In this document: positions 7,342 through 14,886 of the stretch, piece after piece
Position numbering within the stretch: position 1 is the first letter of the stretch
How the letters are laid out: each line of letters begins with the position of its first letter
IMG/VR virus record: IMGVR_UViG_3300021962_010588
Location: 1-41,311 of that record
From: a virus
Direction: 5' to 3' (one strand)
DNA: 41,311 nt
The notes under the pieces: model-generated
What the model saw: only the letters and a program-made list of their open reading frames with translations
Database searches by the model: none
What the model was told of the DNA's origin: nothing
Position numbers and translations under genes: made by a program

Positions 7342-7643
7342 GCGAGCAAATAAAAGAATCGATTGTAAAAAATTTAAGGAACGTCTATGATCCGGAAATC
7401 AGCGTCAACATATATGATCTTGGCCTGATATACGACATAGATCTACAAAATTTACCCACAGCGAAGATCACACACACGCTGACATCGGCTTTTTGCCCAG
7501 CGGCGGACATGATCATAGAGGACATCAAATCAGCCACAGAATCAGTGGAAGGTGTTGACATCTGTGAGATAATCACAACATTCGATCCACCATTCGGACC
7601 AGACATGATGTCAGAAGATGTCAGATTGGCCCTGGGGTTCTGA
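7338..7643 (+). CDS. SufT/MIP18-family (DUF59) Fe-S assembly protein
   Basis: A 101-residue single-domain DUF59 protein. The signature is visible as VYDPEISVNIYDLGLIYDI (near 16-34), then HTLTSAFCPAADMI with the conserved cysteine, and a C-terminal TFDPPFGPDMMSEDVRLALG. These proteins help mature Fe-S enzymes (SufT, PaaD, MIP18/CIA2). The GTG start overlaps the Nfu stop in a GTGA, so it is translationally coupled to nfuA and shares the SOD promoter. The function fits the flanking Nfu and A-type carrier genes. Confidence 0.88.
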   Translation: MSEQIKESIVKNLRNVYDPEISVNIYDLGLIYDIDLQNLPTAKITHTLTSAFCPAADMIIEDIKSATESVEGVDICEIITTFDPPFGPDMMSEDVRLALGF

Positions 7644-7644
7644 T

Positions 7645-7650
7645 TAAATA
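7645..7650 (+). promoter_or_regulatory. late promoter TAAATA
   Basis: TAAATA just after the previous stop, five bases before the ATG of the A-type carrier gene. The spacing fits a leaderless late transcript. Confidence 0.55.
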
Positions 7651-7655
7651 TTAGT

Positions 7656-7976
7656 ATGATAGAAGTTACAGAATCAGCACAAGAAAAGATGAAAGAAGTG
7701 TTGGATGCCAACGGCAAACCTTACATTCGTTTCGGAGTCAAAGGTGGTGGTTGTGCTGGATTCAACTATCAAATCGATGTAGAAGACAGCAAAAAGGATG
7801 GTGATCAAGAATTGGCGTTTGGCGACGTCAAAGTGCTGGTTGCAGATGTGTGCGAAATGTTCGTGTTGGGCACACGCATAGACTACAAAAAGGAAATATT
7901 TGGGTCCTATTTCACCTACGATAATCCCAATGCGGCTTCGGCCTGTGGATGCGGAACTTCCTTTTCTGTAAAATAA
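7656..7976 (+). CDS. erpA: A-type Fe-S carrier (ErpA/SufA/IscA family)
   Basis: A 106-residue protein, full family length. The three cluster-binding cysteines are present: C33 in GGGCAGFNY and C97/C99 in ACGCGTSF. A-type carriers hold [2Fe-2S] or [4Fe-4S] clusters and pass them to apo-enzymes, often in partnership with Nfu. It lies directly behind Nfu and the SufT-like gene. A late-type TAAATA box separates it from that operon, so it may be made later, or by both read-through and its own promoter. No ribosome binding site is evident. The radical SAM enzymes of this phage are plausible local clients (inference). Confidence 0.92.
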   Translation: MIEVTESAQEKMKEVLDANGKPYIRFGVKGGGCAGFNYQIDVEDSKKDGDQELAFGDVKVLVADVCEMFVLGTRIDYKKEIFGSYFTYDNPNAASACGCGTSFSVK

Positions 7977-7979
7977 ATA
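7974..7979 (+). promoter_or_regulatory. late promoter AATAAATA
   Basis: TAAATA overlapping the preceding stop codon, six bases before the ATG at 7986 of a virion-type gene; leaderless spacing. Confidence 0.7.
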
Positions 7980-7985
7980 CTCATA

Positions 7986-8387
7986 ATGAGCAAACAAAGA
8001 ATCAACGTAGGCACAGGAATCAACACAGGAACGGGCGACACACTCCGCTCGGCCATGGAGAAGTGCAACAACAACTTCGACGAACTGTATGATCTGATGG
8101 GGCTGGACTCCACAGGAAAATCCATAGACATATCAGGCAACACCATATCATCCACTTTCACCAACACAGACATCAACATATCACCCAACGGAACTGGTGA
8201 TGTTGTGATTGGTTCAGACCTTGTGGTAAACACAATCAAGTCAGATGATTCTGCACAAGTCACTATTGAAGATGGATTGACTGTAAATGGTGCAGTGATA
8301 ATGCTTTCGAATCTACCTACTTCAAATCCTAATAATGCTGGTCAGCTGTGGAACGATTCAGGCACACTCAAAGTGTCTGCAGGTTAA
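7986..8387 (+). CDS. tail-fibre/virion-associated protein, short form
   Basis: A 133-residue protein. Its first 35 residues (INVGTGINTGTGDTLR, then a NNNFDELY block) form the N-terminal motif shared with the gene at 8722 and widely seen in tail-fibre or baseplate-attached proteins of marine myoviruses. The middle has the beta-rich 'TDINISPNGTGDVVIGSDL' pattern, and the end resembles a short knob-attachment stretch (SNLPTSNPNNAGQLWNDSG). It has a late promoter with leaderless spacing and is followed by a convergent minus-strand gene. Exact position in the virion is unknown. Confidence 0.7.
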   Translation: MSKQRINVGTGINTGTGDTLRSAMEKCNNNFDELYDLMGLDSTGKSIDISGNTISSTFTNTDINISPNGTGDVVIGSDLVVNTIKSDDSAQVTIEDGLTVNGAVIMLSNLPTSNPNNAGQLWNDSGTLKVSAG

Positions 8388-8665
8388 AGTTTTACTTCAG
8401 TAGAACTGGCATCGATAGACCAAATCTTACGCATCTCAACACCCACTTTCTGAGCATATCTATGCACATCACACTTGGTGCACACATGATGATAATCATT
8501 TGATGCTCGCTTGGCAGTAACTTTGGCCTTGTCTCTGAGGAATTCTTTTCCACAATCATCGCACTTGAAATGATACACTGTCCTGCGCCTTTTGAAATTG
8601 TGTACGTTACCTAATTTGCTTTCACGCTGATGTAGGTGTATCTCTGTGGTTTGCTTGATGAACAT
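8384..8665 (-). CDS. small zinc-ribbon protein, possible HNH/homing relative
   Basis: A 93-residue basic protein on the minus strand, inserted between two virion genes. It has two Cys pairs (CDDC near residue 35 and CTKC near 62), preceded by YHFK and a YHHV stretch; together they form a zinc ribbon. Some phage HNH endonucleases and free-standing Zn proteins look like this, but I cannot place all catalytic His/Asn residues, so nuclease activity is unproven. It overlaps the end of the upstream virion gene by four bases. Its lone opposite orientation is typical of mobile free-standing genes. No clear promoter was found. Confidence 0.6.
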   Translation of the reverse strand: MFIKQTTEIHLHQRESKLGNVHNFKRRRTVYHFKCDDCGKEFLRDKAKVTAKRASNDYHHVCTKCDVHRYAQKVGVEMRKIWSIDASSTEVKL

Positions 8666-8692
8666 TTACTTTAGGTTTATAGAATTATTTAG

Positions 8693-8698
8693 TAAATA
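8693..8698 (+). promoter_or_regulatory. late promoter TAAATA with ribosome binding site downstream
   Basis: TAAATA lies 23 bases before the ATG at 8722. Here the leader contains an AGGAG ribosome binding site, unlike the leaderless late genes. Confidence 0.6.
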
Positions 8699-8721
8699 CA
8701 CTTACCACAGGAGAACAAAAT

Positions 8722-10032
8722 ATGGCATACCAAAACATCAATATAGGATCAGCGGCCAATGACGGCACGGGTGATCCGTTAAGAACAGCGTTTGATAAAA
8801 TCAACGACAATTTTACAGAAATTTATGACACATTAGGAGGCCCGAGTGCTTCCACACTTTCTGATTTATATTTCCAAAATTCAACAATAACCAACAGAAC
8901 AACCAACGGCGACATCACAATTGATCCTAACGGCACAGGCAAATTTATAGTAAATGCAGATTTCGAGGTCAAAGGCACAACAACACAAATGAATGCCACA
9001 ACCATGCAAGTTGAAGACAACTTGGTCGAATTCAACAGAAATTCGTCCGGCGCAGACATTGATGCGGGTTTATACATCAATCGAGGCGGTGCTGGTAACA
9101 ATGCTGTGTTCTATTGGAATGAAGGTGATGATAAATGGAAAGCGGTCACATCAACTTCAAATGCGTCAGCAACTTCGGTGACTGACACAGCAAAAGCAAC
9201 CATCGTGGCAAACTTCGAAGGCGAAACACTACAAATCAATTCAGTATCATCACTCGATTCTTCTGTGGTAACATTCAGTGAAGGCATACTGTGCGAAGGA
9301 ACACTTTCTGCCAACAGCATAGACACCAATTCTATATCATCCGCTGACTCAACTGCGGTAACGGTGGAAGAAGATCTTCATGTGGTTGGCACATTATCGG
9401 CAAACACTATTGACGCAAACAAGATCATTAATTCGGATTCCGTCGCACTCGAAACTCCTGCACTTGCTGTGCAGGGAGATGTGGATGCCACATCCATCAC
9501 AACTTCTAACATCAATCTCAAAGACTCTGTTAGATTAGTGATTGGCGGAGCCACTGATGTGGAAGGAATCCTTAGAGTATCAGAGCTGGAATCTGCGGGT
9601 GATTCTTCGCAGATTAGATTCTCCGACTCTGTCTACTTCAACAACAATGTGAGAACCAACGGCAACATAACCATAGAAGCAGGAACAATCTACGGTGTGT
9701 CGGACAACCTCGCAACATCGACCACTGCACTTTCACTTGCATACACTGTACATTCATTGGCGGCGGGCGAAGGTGGATACACGCTGGCGGATGGAGCCGA
9801 AGGACAAATCATGTACTTCACAATCGCAGGGGACTCGTCAGCAGTCAGTTCCACAGCAGTGACACTGTCAAATGTGAGAAATCCTATCGACGGTGATGTG
9901 GATGCTTCATACAAATGGTATCCATTCATAATGCCTGGCACTACCAATGCTGACTCCACACAGGGAGTGCGTTCACTCGCGACAGCGATATTTGCCAACG
10001 GTGCATGGAACGTGGACTTTTATCCTGGTTAA
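8722..10032 (+). CDS. tail-fibre/virion structural protein
   Basis: A 436-residue protein with the N-terminal attachment motif (INIGSAANDGTGDPLRTAF, then a NDNFTEIY block) shared with the gene at 7986. A beta-rich middle follows with repeated 'SLDSSVVTFSEG', 'SSADSTAVTVEE' and 'NSDSVALETPAL' units of about 25-30 residues, as in fibrous tail proteins. The C-terminus (GQIMYFTIAGDS to FANGAWNVDFYPG) looks like a compact terminal domain. The serine/aspartate-rich repeats are degenerate rather than exact. It has a late promoter and AGGAG site, and a hairpin immediately after the stop. Probably a receptor-interaction or fibre component. Confidence 0.75.
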   Translation: MAYQNINIGSAANDGTGDPLRTAFDKINDNFTEIYDTLGGPSASTLSDLYFQNSTITNRTTNGDITIDPNGTGKFIVNADFEVKGTTTQMNATTMQVEDNLVEFNRNSSGADIDAGLYINRGGAGNNAVFYWNEGDDKWKAVTSTSNASATSVTDTAKATIVANFEGETLQINSVSSLDSSVVTFSEGILCEGTLSANSIDTNSISSADSTAVTVEEDLHVVGTLSANTIDANKIINSDSVALETPALAVQGDVDATSITTSNINLKDSVRLVIGGATDVEGILRVSELESAGDSSQIRFSDSVYFNNNVRTNGNITIEAGTIYGVSDNLATSTTALSLAYTVHSLAAGEGGYTLADGAEGQIMYFTIAGDSSAVSSTAVTLSNVRNPIDGDVDASYKWYPFIMPGTTNADSTQGVRSLATAIFANGAWNVDFYPG

Positions 10033-10044
10033 TTCTAATTCATA

Positions 10045-10066
10045 AGTGGGGTTGAAAAACCCCACT
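10045..10066 (+). terminator. hairpin overlapping the next promoter
   Basis: A perfect nine-base stem (AGTGGGGTT/AACCCCACT) with a GAAA tetraloop, 13 bases after the virion gene stop. No T-run follows. The -35 box of the next promoter (TTGAAA) lies in the stem and loop. Confidence 0.6.
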
Positions 10067-10080
10067 GACTCTGTTATAAT
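10052..10080 (+). promoter_or_regulatory. sigma70-type early promoter for radical SAM gene
   Basis: TTGAAA (10052-10057), 17 bases, TATAAT (10075-10080), then six bases to the ATG at 10087; predicted leaderless. Confidence 0.82.
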
Positions 10081-10086
10081 ATCTTG

Positions 10087-11154
10087 ATGCTGGACATTTC
10101 TGTCGATAAACTGCAAAACATTCATTTTGAAATCACCAACAAGTGTAATTCGAGGTGTCCTGGATGTGCGAGGACGCACAAAGGGGAAACACATCCTTAT
10201 CTGGCGGACAAGCTGATGGAGTGGGATCTTCCCACAGTGCAAAAAATATTCACTCCTGACATAATCCGAGATAAACACATCACCCTCGGCGGCACCGTGG
10301 ATGAACCATTCATGAATAGGCACATAGCAGACATCTGCGAGTACCTCATAGACAACCATGCCACCATAGAAATCTTCACCAATGGTGGAGCCAACACCGT
10401 GCAAACATTCGAGAGGCTGGGCAAACTAAGTGCCCGCACACAATCATTGCAGGTCAAATTCTCAGTGGATGGGTGGGAGGATACTAACCATCTTTATCGC
10501 GTGAATGTGGACTGGGACAAGATAGTAGAGAACATGACCGCATACATGCACAACGGCGGCATAGGCGAGTGGCAGTACCTGGTGTTCGCTCACAATGAGA
10601 AGAGCATACCACAGGCAAAGGAACTGGCGGACAGTTTGAAGATTCCACTCATGCTGAGACAGAACGTGAGAAACATCGCACCATGGACTTCTTACATCAA
10701 AAAGAAAGTAGATGGCAAAATTGTCACAGAGAAATTTATAGTCAATCCTACCACAAGCGAAAAACACGAGCATCCCGAGACCAAGACTGTCAGCAAATGG
10801 ACGCAACCAGAAAACATCACTGAACAGGACAAAGCAGATTCCATATTTTGTCTCATGTATCACAAGAAAGAAGTGTTCGTGGATTGGAGTGGCAAGGTTT
10901 GGCCTTGCTGTTGGTTTGCAACAGACTACCATTTCGACAACGAACCAACACTCAAGCAAATAGATGAAGAGTACGGGTCGACATGGAACAGCCTAATGCA
11001 CAACTCGTTGGATGAGATTCTCAAAACACCATACTACAAAGAACTATTATATAAGTCCTGGATCAAAGGCGCCAAGTTCCACAATCCGGAGTGCTTTAAA
11101 AAGTGTGGCGACTTTGCCAAACGCCAAAACTATCGTTATAGCACAGTAGAATAA
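10087..11154 (+). CDS. radical SAM enzyme with SPASM-like C-terminus
   Basis: A 355-residue protein. The radical SAM CxxxCxxC motif is CNSRCPGC (near residues 20-27), preceded by the usual first strand (IHFEITNK). A GGTVDEPF segment takes the GGEP position, and FSVDG follows. The C-terminal part has VDWSGKVWPCCW and later CFKKCGD, cysteines that probably hold an auxiliary Fe-S cluster as in SPASM/Twitch enzymes. It would cleave S-adenosylmethionine to start radical chemistry on an unknown substrate, perhaps a peptide or sugar. ATG at 10087 is preferred over the TTG at 10084 because it sits six bases from the -10 box. Similar enzymes occur in marine T4-like phages. Confidence 0.85.
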   Translation: MLDISVDKLQNIHFEITNKCNSRCPGCARTHKGETHPYLADKLMEWDLPTVQKIFTPDIIRDKHITLGGTVDEPFMNRHIADICEYLIDNHATIEIFTNGGANTVQTFERLGKLSARTQSLQVKFSVDGWEDTNHLYRVNVDWDKIVENMTAYMHNGGIGEWQYLVFAHNEKSIPQAKELADSLKIPLMLRQNVRNIAPWTSYIKKKVDGKIVTEKFIVNPTTSEKHEHPETKTVSKWTQPENITEQDKADSIFCLMYHKKEVFVDWSGKVWPCCWFATDYHFDNEPTLKQIDEEYGSTWNSLMHNSLDEILKTPYYKELLYKSWIKGAKFHNPECFKKCGDFAKRQNYRYSTVE

Positions 11155-11169
11155 ACCCAACATTACCAT

Positions 11170-11175
11170 TAAATA
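11170..11175 (+). promoter_or_regulatory. late promoter TAAATA
   Basis: TAAATA followed by a leader of nearly 100 bases before the virion gene at 11274, the first of two late genes here with long leaders. Confidence 0.55.
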
Positions 11176-11273
11176 CACAGTCTAATAGAGCTTGCATAGC
11201 AGGACTTATGCGGTAACGTCCTCCGCGTAGTGGCTAGAACCCACGTTGGACACACAAACAAAAGGAGAACATA
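11176..11273 (+). promoter_or_regulatory. structured 5' leader of an abundant virion gene
   Basis: This 98-base leader has several complementary segments. AGGAC (11201-11205) pairs GTCCT (11218-11222); TGCGG (11209-11213) pairs CCGCG (11223-11227); GCATA (11194-11198) pairs TATGC (11207-11211); GTGG (11230-11233) pairs CCAC (11241-11244). Several are mutually exclusive, so alternative folds are possible. It ends in an unpaired A-rich stretch with AAAGGAG before the ATG. No open frame fills it. A role in mRNA stability or translation control is inference. Confidence 0.5.
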
Positions 11274-11747
11274 ATGGGAAGACCTATTAATAAAAAATAC
11301 TTAGGATCAGGCGCAGGCAAGATTCAAGTAACTTCATACAGACTCGTAGGCGGAACAGAAACAACAACTACACAAGATTCACTTGCGTACATCGTTTCTC
11401 AGCGTTCAACAAGAAAATTCAAAGTGAGAGTAGACGCAGTGGCTGACTCAGCCGCTTCAGATGTCGTGCTTACACTTGTTGACAAAGCTGCCGGTGCTCT
11501 GGGAGAAGGCGAGTTCAGAATCTCAGTTGTAAACCCACTTGATTCATCTGTAGACAACGCTTCTAAAATCACAAATAGAACTGTTGTTGTAGGAGGAATC
11601 GGTGCTGACGCTACTGCAGGTTCTAACAAGTTCAAATCTTCAATCGCAGATGGCAACAACACACAAGGTGGTGCGGCGATCGGTGACGAGGCATTTGACG
11701 CATCTTCAGTTGCGGCACTTGGTATCGCAAACATAGATTCACAGTAA
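11274..11747 (+). CDS. probable abundant virion structural protein
   Basis: A 157-residue protein starting MGRPINKKYLG, an N-terminus I recall from structural proteins of marine T4-like phages. It is rich in small residues (A, G, S, T), with a beta-type middle (RKFKVRVDAVADSAASDVVLTLVD) and a C-terminus full of GxxA turns. It has its own late promoter, a long structured leader, a strong AAGGAG and a T-tailed terminator right after the stop. It is therefore a monocistronic late unit, which fits a highly expressed virion protein. Its place in the particle is unknown. Confidence 0.7.
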   Translation: MGRPINKKYLGSGAGKIQVTSYRLVGGTETTTTQDSLAYIVSQRSTRKFKVRVDAVADSAASDVVLTLVDKAAGALGEGEFRISVVNPLDSSVDNASKITNRTVVVGGIGADATAGSNKFKSSIADGNNTQGGAAIGDEAFDASSVAALGIANIDSQ

Positions 11748-11760
11748 TCTTAACTTTTAT

Positions 11761-11788
11761 AGTGGGTGTAGCACACACCCACTATTTT
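11761..11788 (+). terminator. intrinsic terminator
   Basis: Nine-base perfect stem AGTGGGTGT/ACACCCACT with a five-base loop, followed by ATTTT. It closes the monocistronic virion unit and sits just ahead of the next late promoter. Confidence 0.8.
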
Positions 11789-11791
11789 CCA

Positions 11792-11797
11792 TAAATA
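11792..11797 (+). promoter_or_regulatory. late promoter CATAAATA
   Basis: TAAATA directly after the terminator, six bases before the ATG at 11804; leaderless spacing. Confidence 0.7.
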
Positions 11798-11803
11798 GTA
11801 CAA

Positions 11804-12751
11804 ATGGCAAAACCTCAATGGAAAACTCGGTCTGGATTGTTAGCGACAGTGGAAGAAAAATCTTCATTCTCCAAGCAGTTGTTGGCTGATGACCCTGCAG
11901 GACAAAGCCTTACTTTCACTAAATCAGCGGGAACATTACCATCAGGAATAACCCTGTCAAGCAAAGGACTTCTGTCAGGAGTGCCGCTGGAAGTGGACAG
12001 GAAAAAAGAGTACGATTTCGTTGTGCGAGTCACAGATGGCACATACTCGGTTGACCGCACTTTCACCATAGTGATTCTTGGGTCAGATGGTCCAGTTTGG
12101 ACAACTGCCAGCGGAAACATACTCACAGTCAACAACGGAGATTACGTTAACTATTCACTGCTGGCGACCGATCAAGATGACAGCATTCTGGAATACAGGA
12201 TCGTTTCCGGATCATTGCCATCCAATCTTACACTCAACAAGAAGACGGGCAAGATAATAGGAGTGGTTGCATACACTCCAGATTCTACCACTGTGTACAA
12301 CTTCACCGTGAGAGTAACGGACGGAGTAAATTATGTGGACAGAGATTTTTCAATTACATACGAACTCACCTCAGTTTCTGATCTTTACTGGTTACAAGCA
12401 GAGGATAGTATCATAGGCAGGATCAAGCACCAAAATTACAATGTGGTCAAAGTGAATGTGTATGATCCAGGAGACATACCTTCGCTGTCAGGACAAACCA
12501 CACTGAGATATAGCCTTTCCAGTGGATCACTGCCTCCTGGCATGTCGGTGAGTACTTTGAGCGGGGAAATTTACGGAGTAGTGCCTTTGATATACGACAC
12601 CCTAACAACTTATACTTTCACAATCCAAGTGATCAAATCATCACCACTGTTCGACGACAAGACCTTCACAAGGCAGTTCAAGATAGAAGTGGAAGGCCAA
12701 GGCGCCAATGAAATCACATGGTTCGCTGACCTCAAGGAGTTATCACTGTAA
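11804..12751 (+). CDS. virion protein with He_PIG/Ig-like repeats (first part)
   Basis: A 315-residue protein made of about three Ig-like repeats of the He_PIG type. Each has a xxxLPSG(I/L)xL or LPPGMSV step followed by GxxxGVPL and a 'YxFxVRVTDG' strand: SAGTLPSGITL near 45, SGSLPSNLTL near 135, SGSLPPGMSV near 240. Such repeats build adhesive tail or baseplate proteins in marine myoviruses. The last residues (NEITWFADLKELSL) look like the start of a fourth repeat that continues in the next frame, which begins in a TAATG overlap. The two genes may be one ancestral protein. Late promoter, no ribosome binding site. Confidence 0.75.
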   Translation: MAKPQWKTRSGLLATVEEKSSFSKQLLADDPAGQSLTFTKSAGTLPSGITLSSKGLLSGVPLEVDRKKEYDFVVRVTDGTYSVDRTFTIVILGSDGPVWTTASGNILTVNNGDYVNYSLLATDQDDSILEYRIVSGSLPSNLTLNKKTGKIIGVVAYTPDSTTVYNFTVRVTDGVNYVDRDFSITYELTSVSDLYWLQAEDSIIGRIKHQNYNVVKVNVYDPGDIPSLSGQTTLRYSLSSGSLPPGMSVSTLSGEIYGVVPLIYDTLTTYTFTIQVIKSSPLFDDKTFTRQFKIEVEGQGANEITWFADLKELSL

Positions 12752-14280
12752 TGGGACACGTGAGTCTGGGTAGCATAACAAACAACAAGAACAGCCTGTT
12801 CAGGGTGAGTGCTGTTTCGGATGCTGGAGTACCGTTGGAATACAGTTACTATTCCGGCAAGTTACCACCAGGACTATCAGTACACCCATCCGGAGAAATA
12901 TTCGGAATCACTCAGCACAACATGTTCGAGTGTGACGAAAACACCACATACTTCGATGGCCAAAAAACAACTTTCGATCAAGTTTTTAGATTTACAGTCA
13001 AAGCCACTAACAAAGACAGACCTGTCACCAGCACACATGAGTATTCGATAACTGAAAAAAGATTGAACACCAACCAAGTAGGAAACATTTACGCCAAGAT
13101 ATCTCCGGACAAGATCACAAAAAATGCTTTTGATAGATTTGTGGCGGACACTAAGATATTTGATCCGGACATATTATATAGGATGTCTGACATAAATTTC
13201 CAGACAGGCTCAAGGAATGTGCTTATAATGTCGGGAGTAGAAGCACCTTATCTATCTGATTTCAACAGTGCCCTTGGTAGGAATTTCTACAACACTAAAT
13301 TAAGAATTTCTAATTTTGCAGTCGGCAAGGCCAGAGATCCAAAAGGCAATGTAATCTACGAAATAGTGTATGCCGAACTGATCGACGCATATGAAAAATC
13401 ACCCAACACCGTGCAGGATAAAATAAACGGTCATGAACTTTACATTGCCAGCATCAACAACATGAAGAAGGCCATCAAGGACAACTTGAATGTTTCGGAA
13501 TTTGAATACATGCCACACTGGATGAAATCTAATCAATCTAACCAATTGGCTACTGGATACAAATTGATTTTACCAATTAGATACGTCAAACCTAATCAAG
13601 CCGAAAGAGTGCTGTTCAAATTAGAGAATGAGCAATCATTCGACCTATCTACAGTGTTCTTCCAGATCGATAGACTTTACATAGACAAACACAAGGGAAC
13701 AACCATCGACGACAACAGGCCAACAGCAACATTTGTAGCAGATGGAAACACAACTTCATACATACTACCACAACGGGTAACATTGCCTAAACATGTACAA
13801 GTTACCATCGATGGGATCTCCATGAACACATTGGATGCCAGCGGCAATCCGACCTACACAGTCGAACCCATCAACGATTCCAGCGAGCAGGATTCTGCTG
13901 GCGCGGACTCCACGGCCTTGTATTCAAGCATTTTAACTTTTGCTTATGCTCCAAGGTCTGGTTCGGTGATCACTTTCAGAAGGAAAAAAACTACTTTCGG
14001 AGTCAACGATTATGTGACATTTGACAAGCCCAACGAAGCATTGCCAAAGATCACAGCGGATACTATTCGCATAAGTGCTGACAGCAACTTGTATGACACT
14101 TCATACTTTGGTGGCACGGAAACCACTTTTGACGGCAAGGGCACCACATTCTTCAGCCAGATCATTACATTCGATCAGCAAAAACCAGAGGACACGCAGG
14201 TGCTGTTTGCACGTGAGAACGTGCTGGAAGGCATCACTAACACATCAAAACACAGGGATTTAATCCGTAAGGCATCATAA
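12751..14280 (+). CDS. virion protein continuing the He_PIG repeats (second part)
   Basis: A 509-residue protein whose N-terminus completes an Ig-like repeat: LGSITNNKNSLFRV, then YYSGKLPPGLSV and GEIFGI. Next comes a domain containing 'FDRFVADTKIFDPDILY' and a C-terminal beta-rich region (near 335-500) with 'TSYILPQRVTLPKHVQVTIDG'. It is translated from an ATG overlapping the stop of the upstream gene (TAATG), in a different frame. The repeat crossing the junction suggests it and the upstream frame were, or are, one protein. It ends at a late promoter for the next virion gene. Probably part of a tail-fibre or baseplate structure. Confidence 0.72.
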   Translation: MGHVSLGSITNNKNSLFRVSAVSDAGVPLEYSYYSGKLPPGLSVHPSGEIFGITQHNMFECDENTTYFDGQKTTFDQVFRFTVKATNKDRPVTSTHEYSITEKRLNTNQVGNIYAKISPDKITKNAFDRFVADTKIFDPDILYRMSDINFQTGSRNVLIMSGVEAPYLSDFNSALGRNFYNTKLRISNFAVGKARDPKGNVIYEIVYAELIDAYEKSPNTVQDKINGHELYIASINNMKKAIKDNLNVSEFEYMPHWMKSNQSNQLATGYKLILPIRYVKPNQAERVLFKLENEQSFDLSTVFFQIDRLYIDKHKGTTIDDNRPTATFVADGNTTSYILPQRVTLPKHVQVTIDGISMNTLDASGNPTYTVEPINDSSEQDSAGADSTALYSSILTFAYAPRSGSVITFRRKKTTFGVNDYVTFDKPNEALPKITADTIRISADSNLYDTSYFGGTETTFDGKGTTFFSQIITFDQQKPEDTQVLFARENVLEGITNTSKHRDLIRKAS

Positions 14281-14283
14281 ATA
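14278..14283 (+). promoter_or_regulatory. late promoter CATAAATA
   Basis: TAAATA starting in the stop codon of the upstream gene, 18 bases before the ATG at 14302, with AAGG in the short leader. Confidence 0.6.
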
Positions 14284-14301
14284 CTCAGAAGGTAATACAA
14301 A

Positions 14302-14886
14302 ATGGCAAGTGCAATATCAGTTACAAACATAGATGCTACATATCCAGTAGCAGGACAAGACAATGACTCGCAAGGGTTTAGAGATAATTTCAGTCAGATC
14401 AAGACTCAACTTACCACAGCAGGCACAGAAATAACTTCACTGCAATCAAACAAAGCATCAACAAATGCAACAACAAGTTTCAATGGTCATGATGTTGGAC
14501 AAGCCAATCTCATAGACTGGTCACAGAAAGTCAAGGCTTTAGGTGCAGTTACATCTGCCGCTATCGATCTTAACAATGGAAATGTTGTCACTCTGACAAC
14601 TGCCGGCAACACGACATTTTCTTTTTCAAACTTTCCCAAAGAAGATGATGGCACCACAGATGTTGCTGTGAAGATCAAAGTGATCATGCACAGAGCAGTT
14701 GACTCACACACCATAACTATGCCTGCGGCAGTTAAAATGCCATACTCAATGGGCGATGGTGCAGACGATTCAACAGCATATACATTTCCAGCAAGGAAAT
14801 CTACCTTCGTATTCGACTTCTTCACAGTAGACAGCGGAACTACAATATTCATGTCTAACCCTGAAGAATACGATTACGCTGGATAA
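14302..14886 (+). CDS. tail-fibre-like virion protein
   Basis: A 194-residue protein whose N-terminus (SVTNIDATYPVAGQDND followed by SQGFRDNF) is a motif I recall from many T4-like marine phage tail proteins, probably an attachment segment. A short coiled-coil-like stretch (QIKTQLTTAGTEITSLQSN) and a beta-rich C-terminal domain (VVTLTTAGNTTFSFSNF, TFVFDFFTVDSG) follow. This is the layout of a small trimeric fibre. Its stop overlaps the next ATG (TAATG). Confidence 0.75.
   Translation: MASAISVTNIDATYPVAGQDNDSQGFRDNFSQIKTQLTTAGTEITSLQSNKASTNATTSFNGHDVGQANLIDWSQKVKALGAVTSAAIDLNNGNVVTLTTAGNTTFSFSNFPKEDDGTTDVAVKIKVIMHRAVDSHTITMPAAVKMPYSMGDGADDSTAYTFPARKSTFVFDFFTVDSGTTIFMSNPEEYDYAG

Noticed and set aside
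7674-8263. Minus-strand frames of 107-115 residues across the A-type carrier and virion gene
   Set aside because: Opposite to two genes with strong family motifs; no start signals.
10462-10959. 165-residue minus-strand frame inside the radical SAM gene
   Set aside because: The plus-strand gene has CxxxCxxC and SPASM cysteines; the minus frame shows no family.
11194-11227. H-type pseudoknot from AGGAC/GTCCT plus TGCGG/CCGCG
   Set aside because: The second stem would follow the first with no linking bases to cross it, which is sterically unlikely; alternative hairpins are a better reading.
11155-11273. tRNA or self-splicing intron in the leader before 11274
   Set aside because: No T-loop GTTCGA-type sequence, acceptor pairing or intron core is visible; the same holds for 24279-24437.
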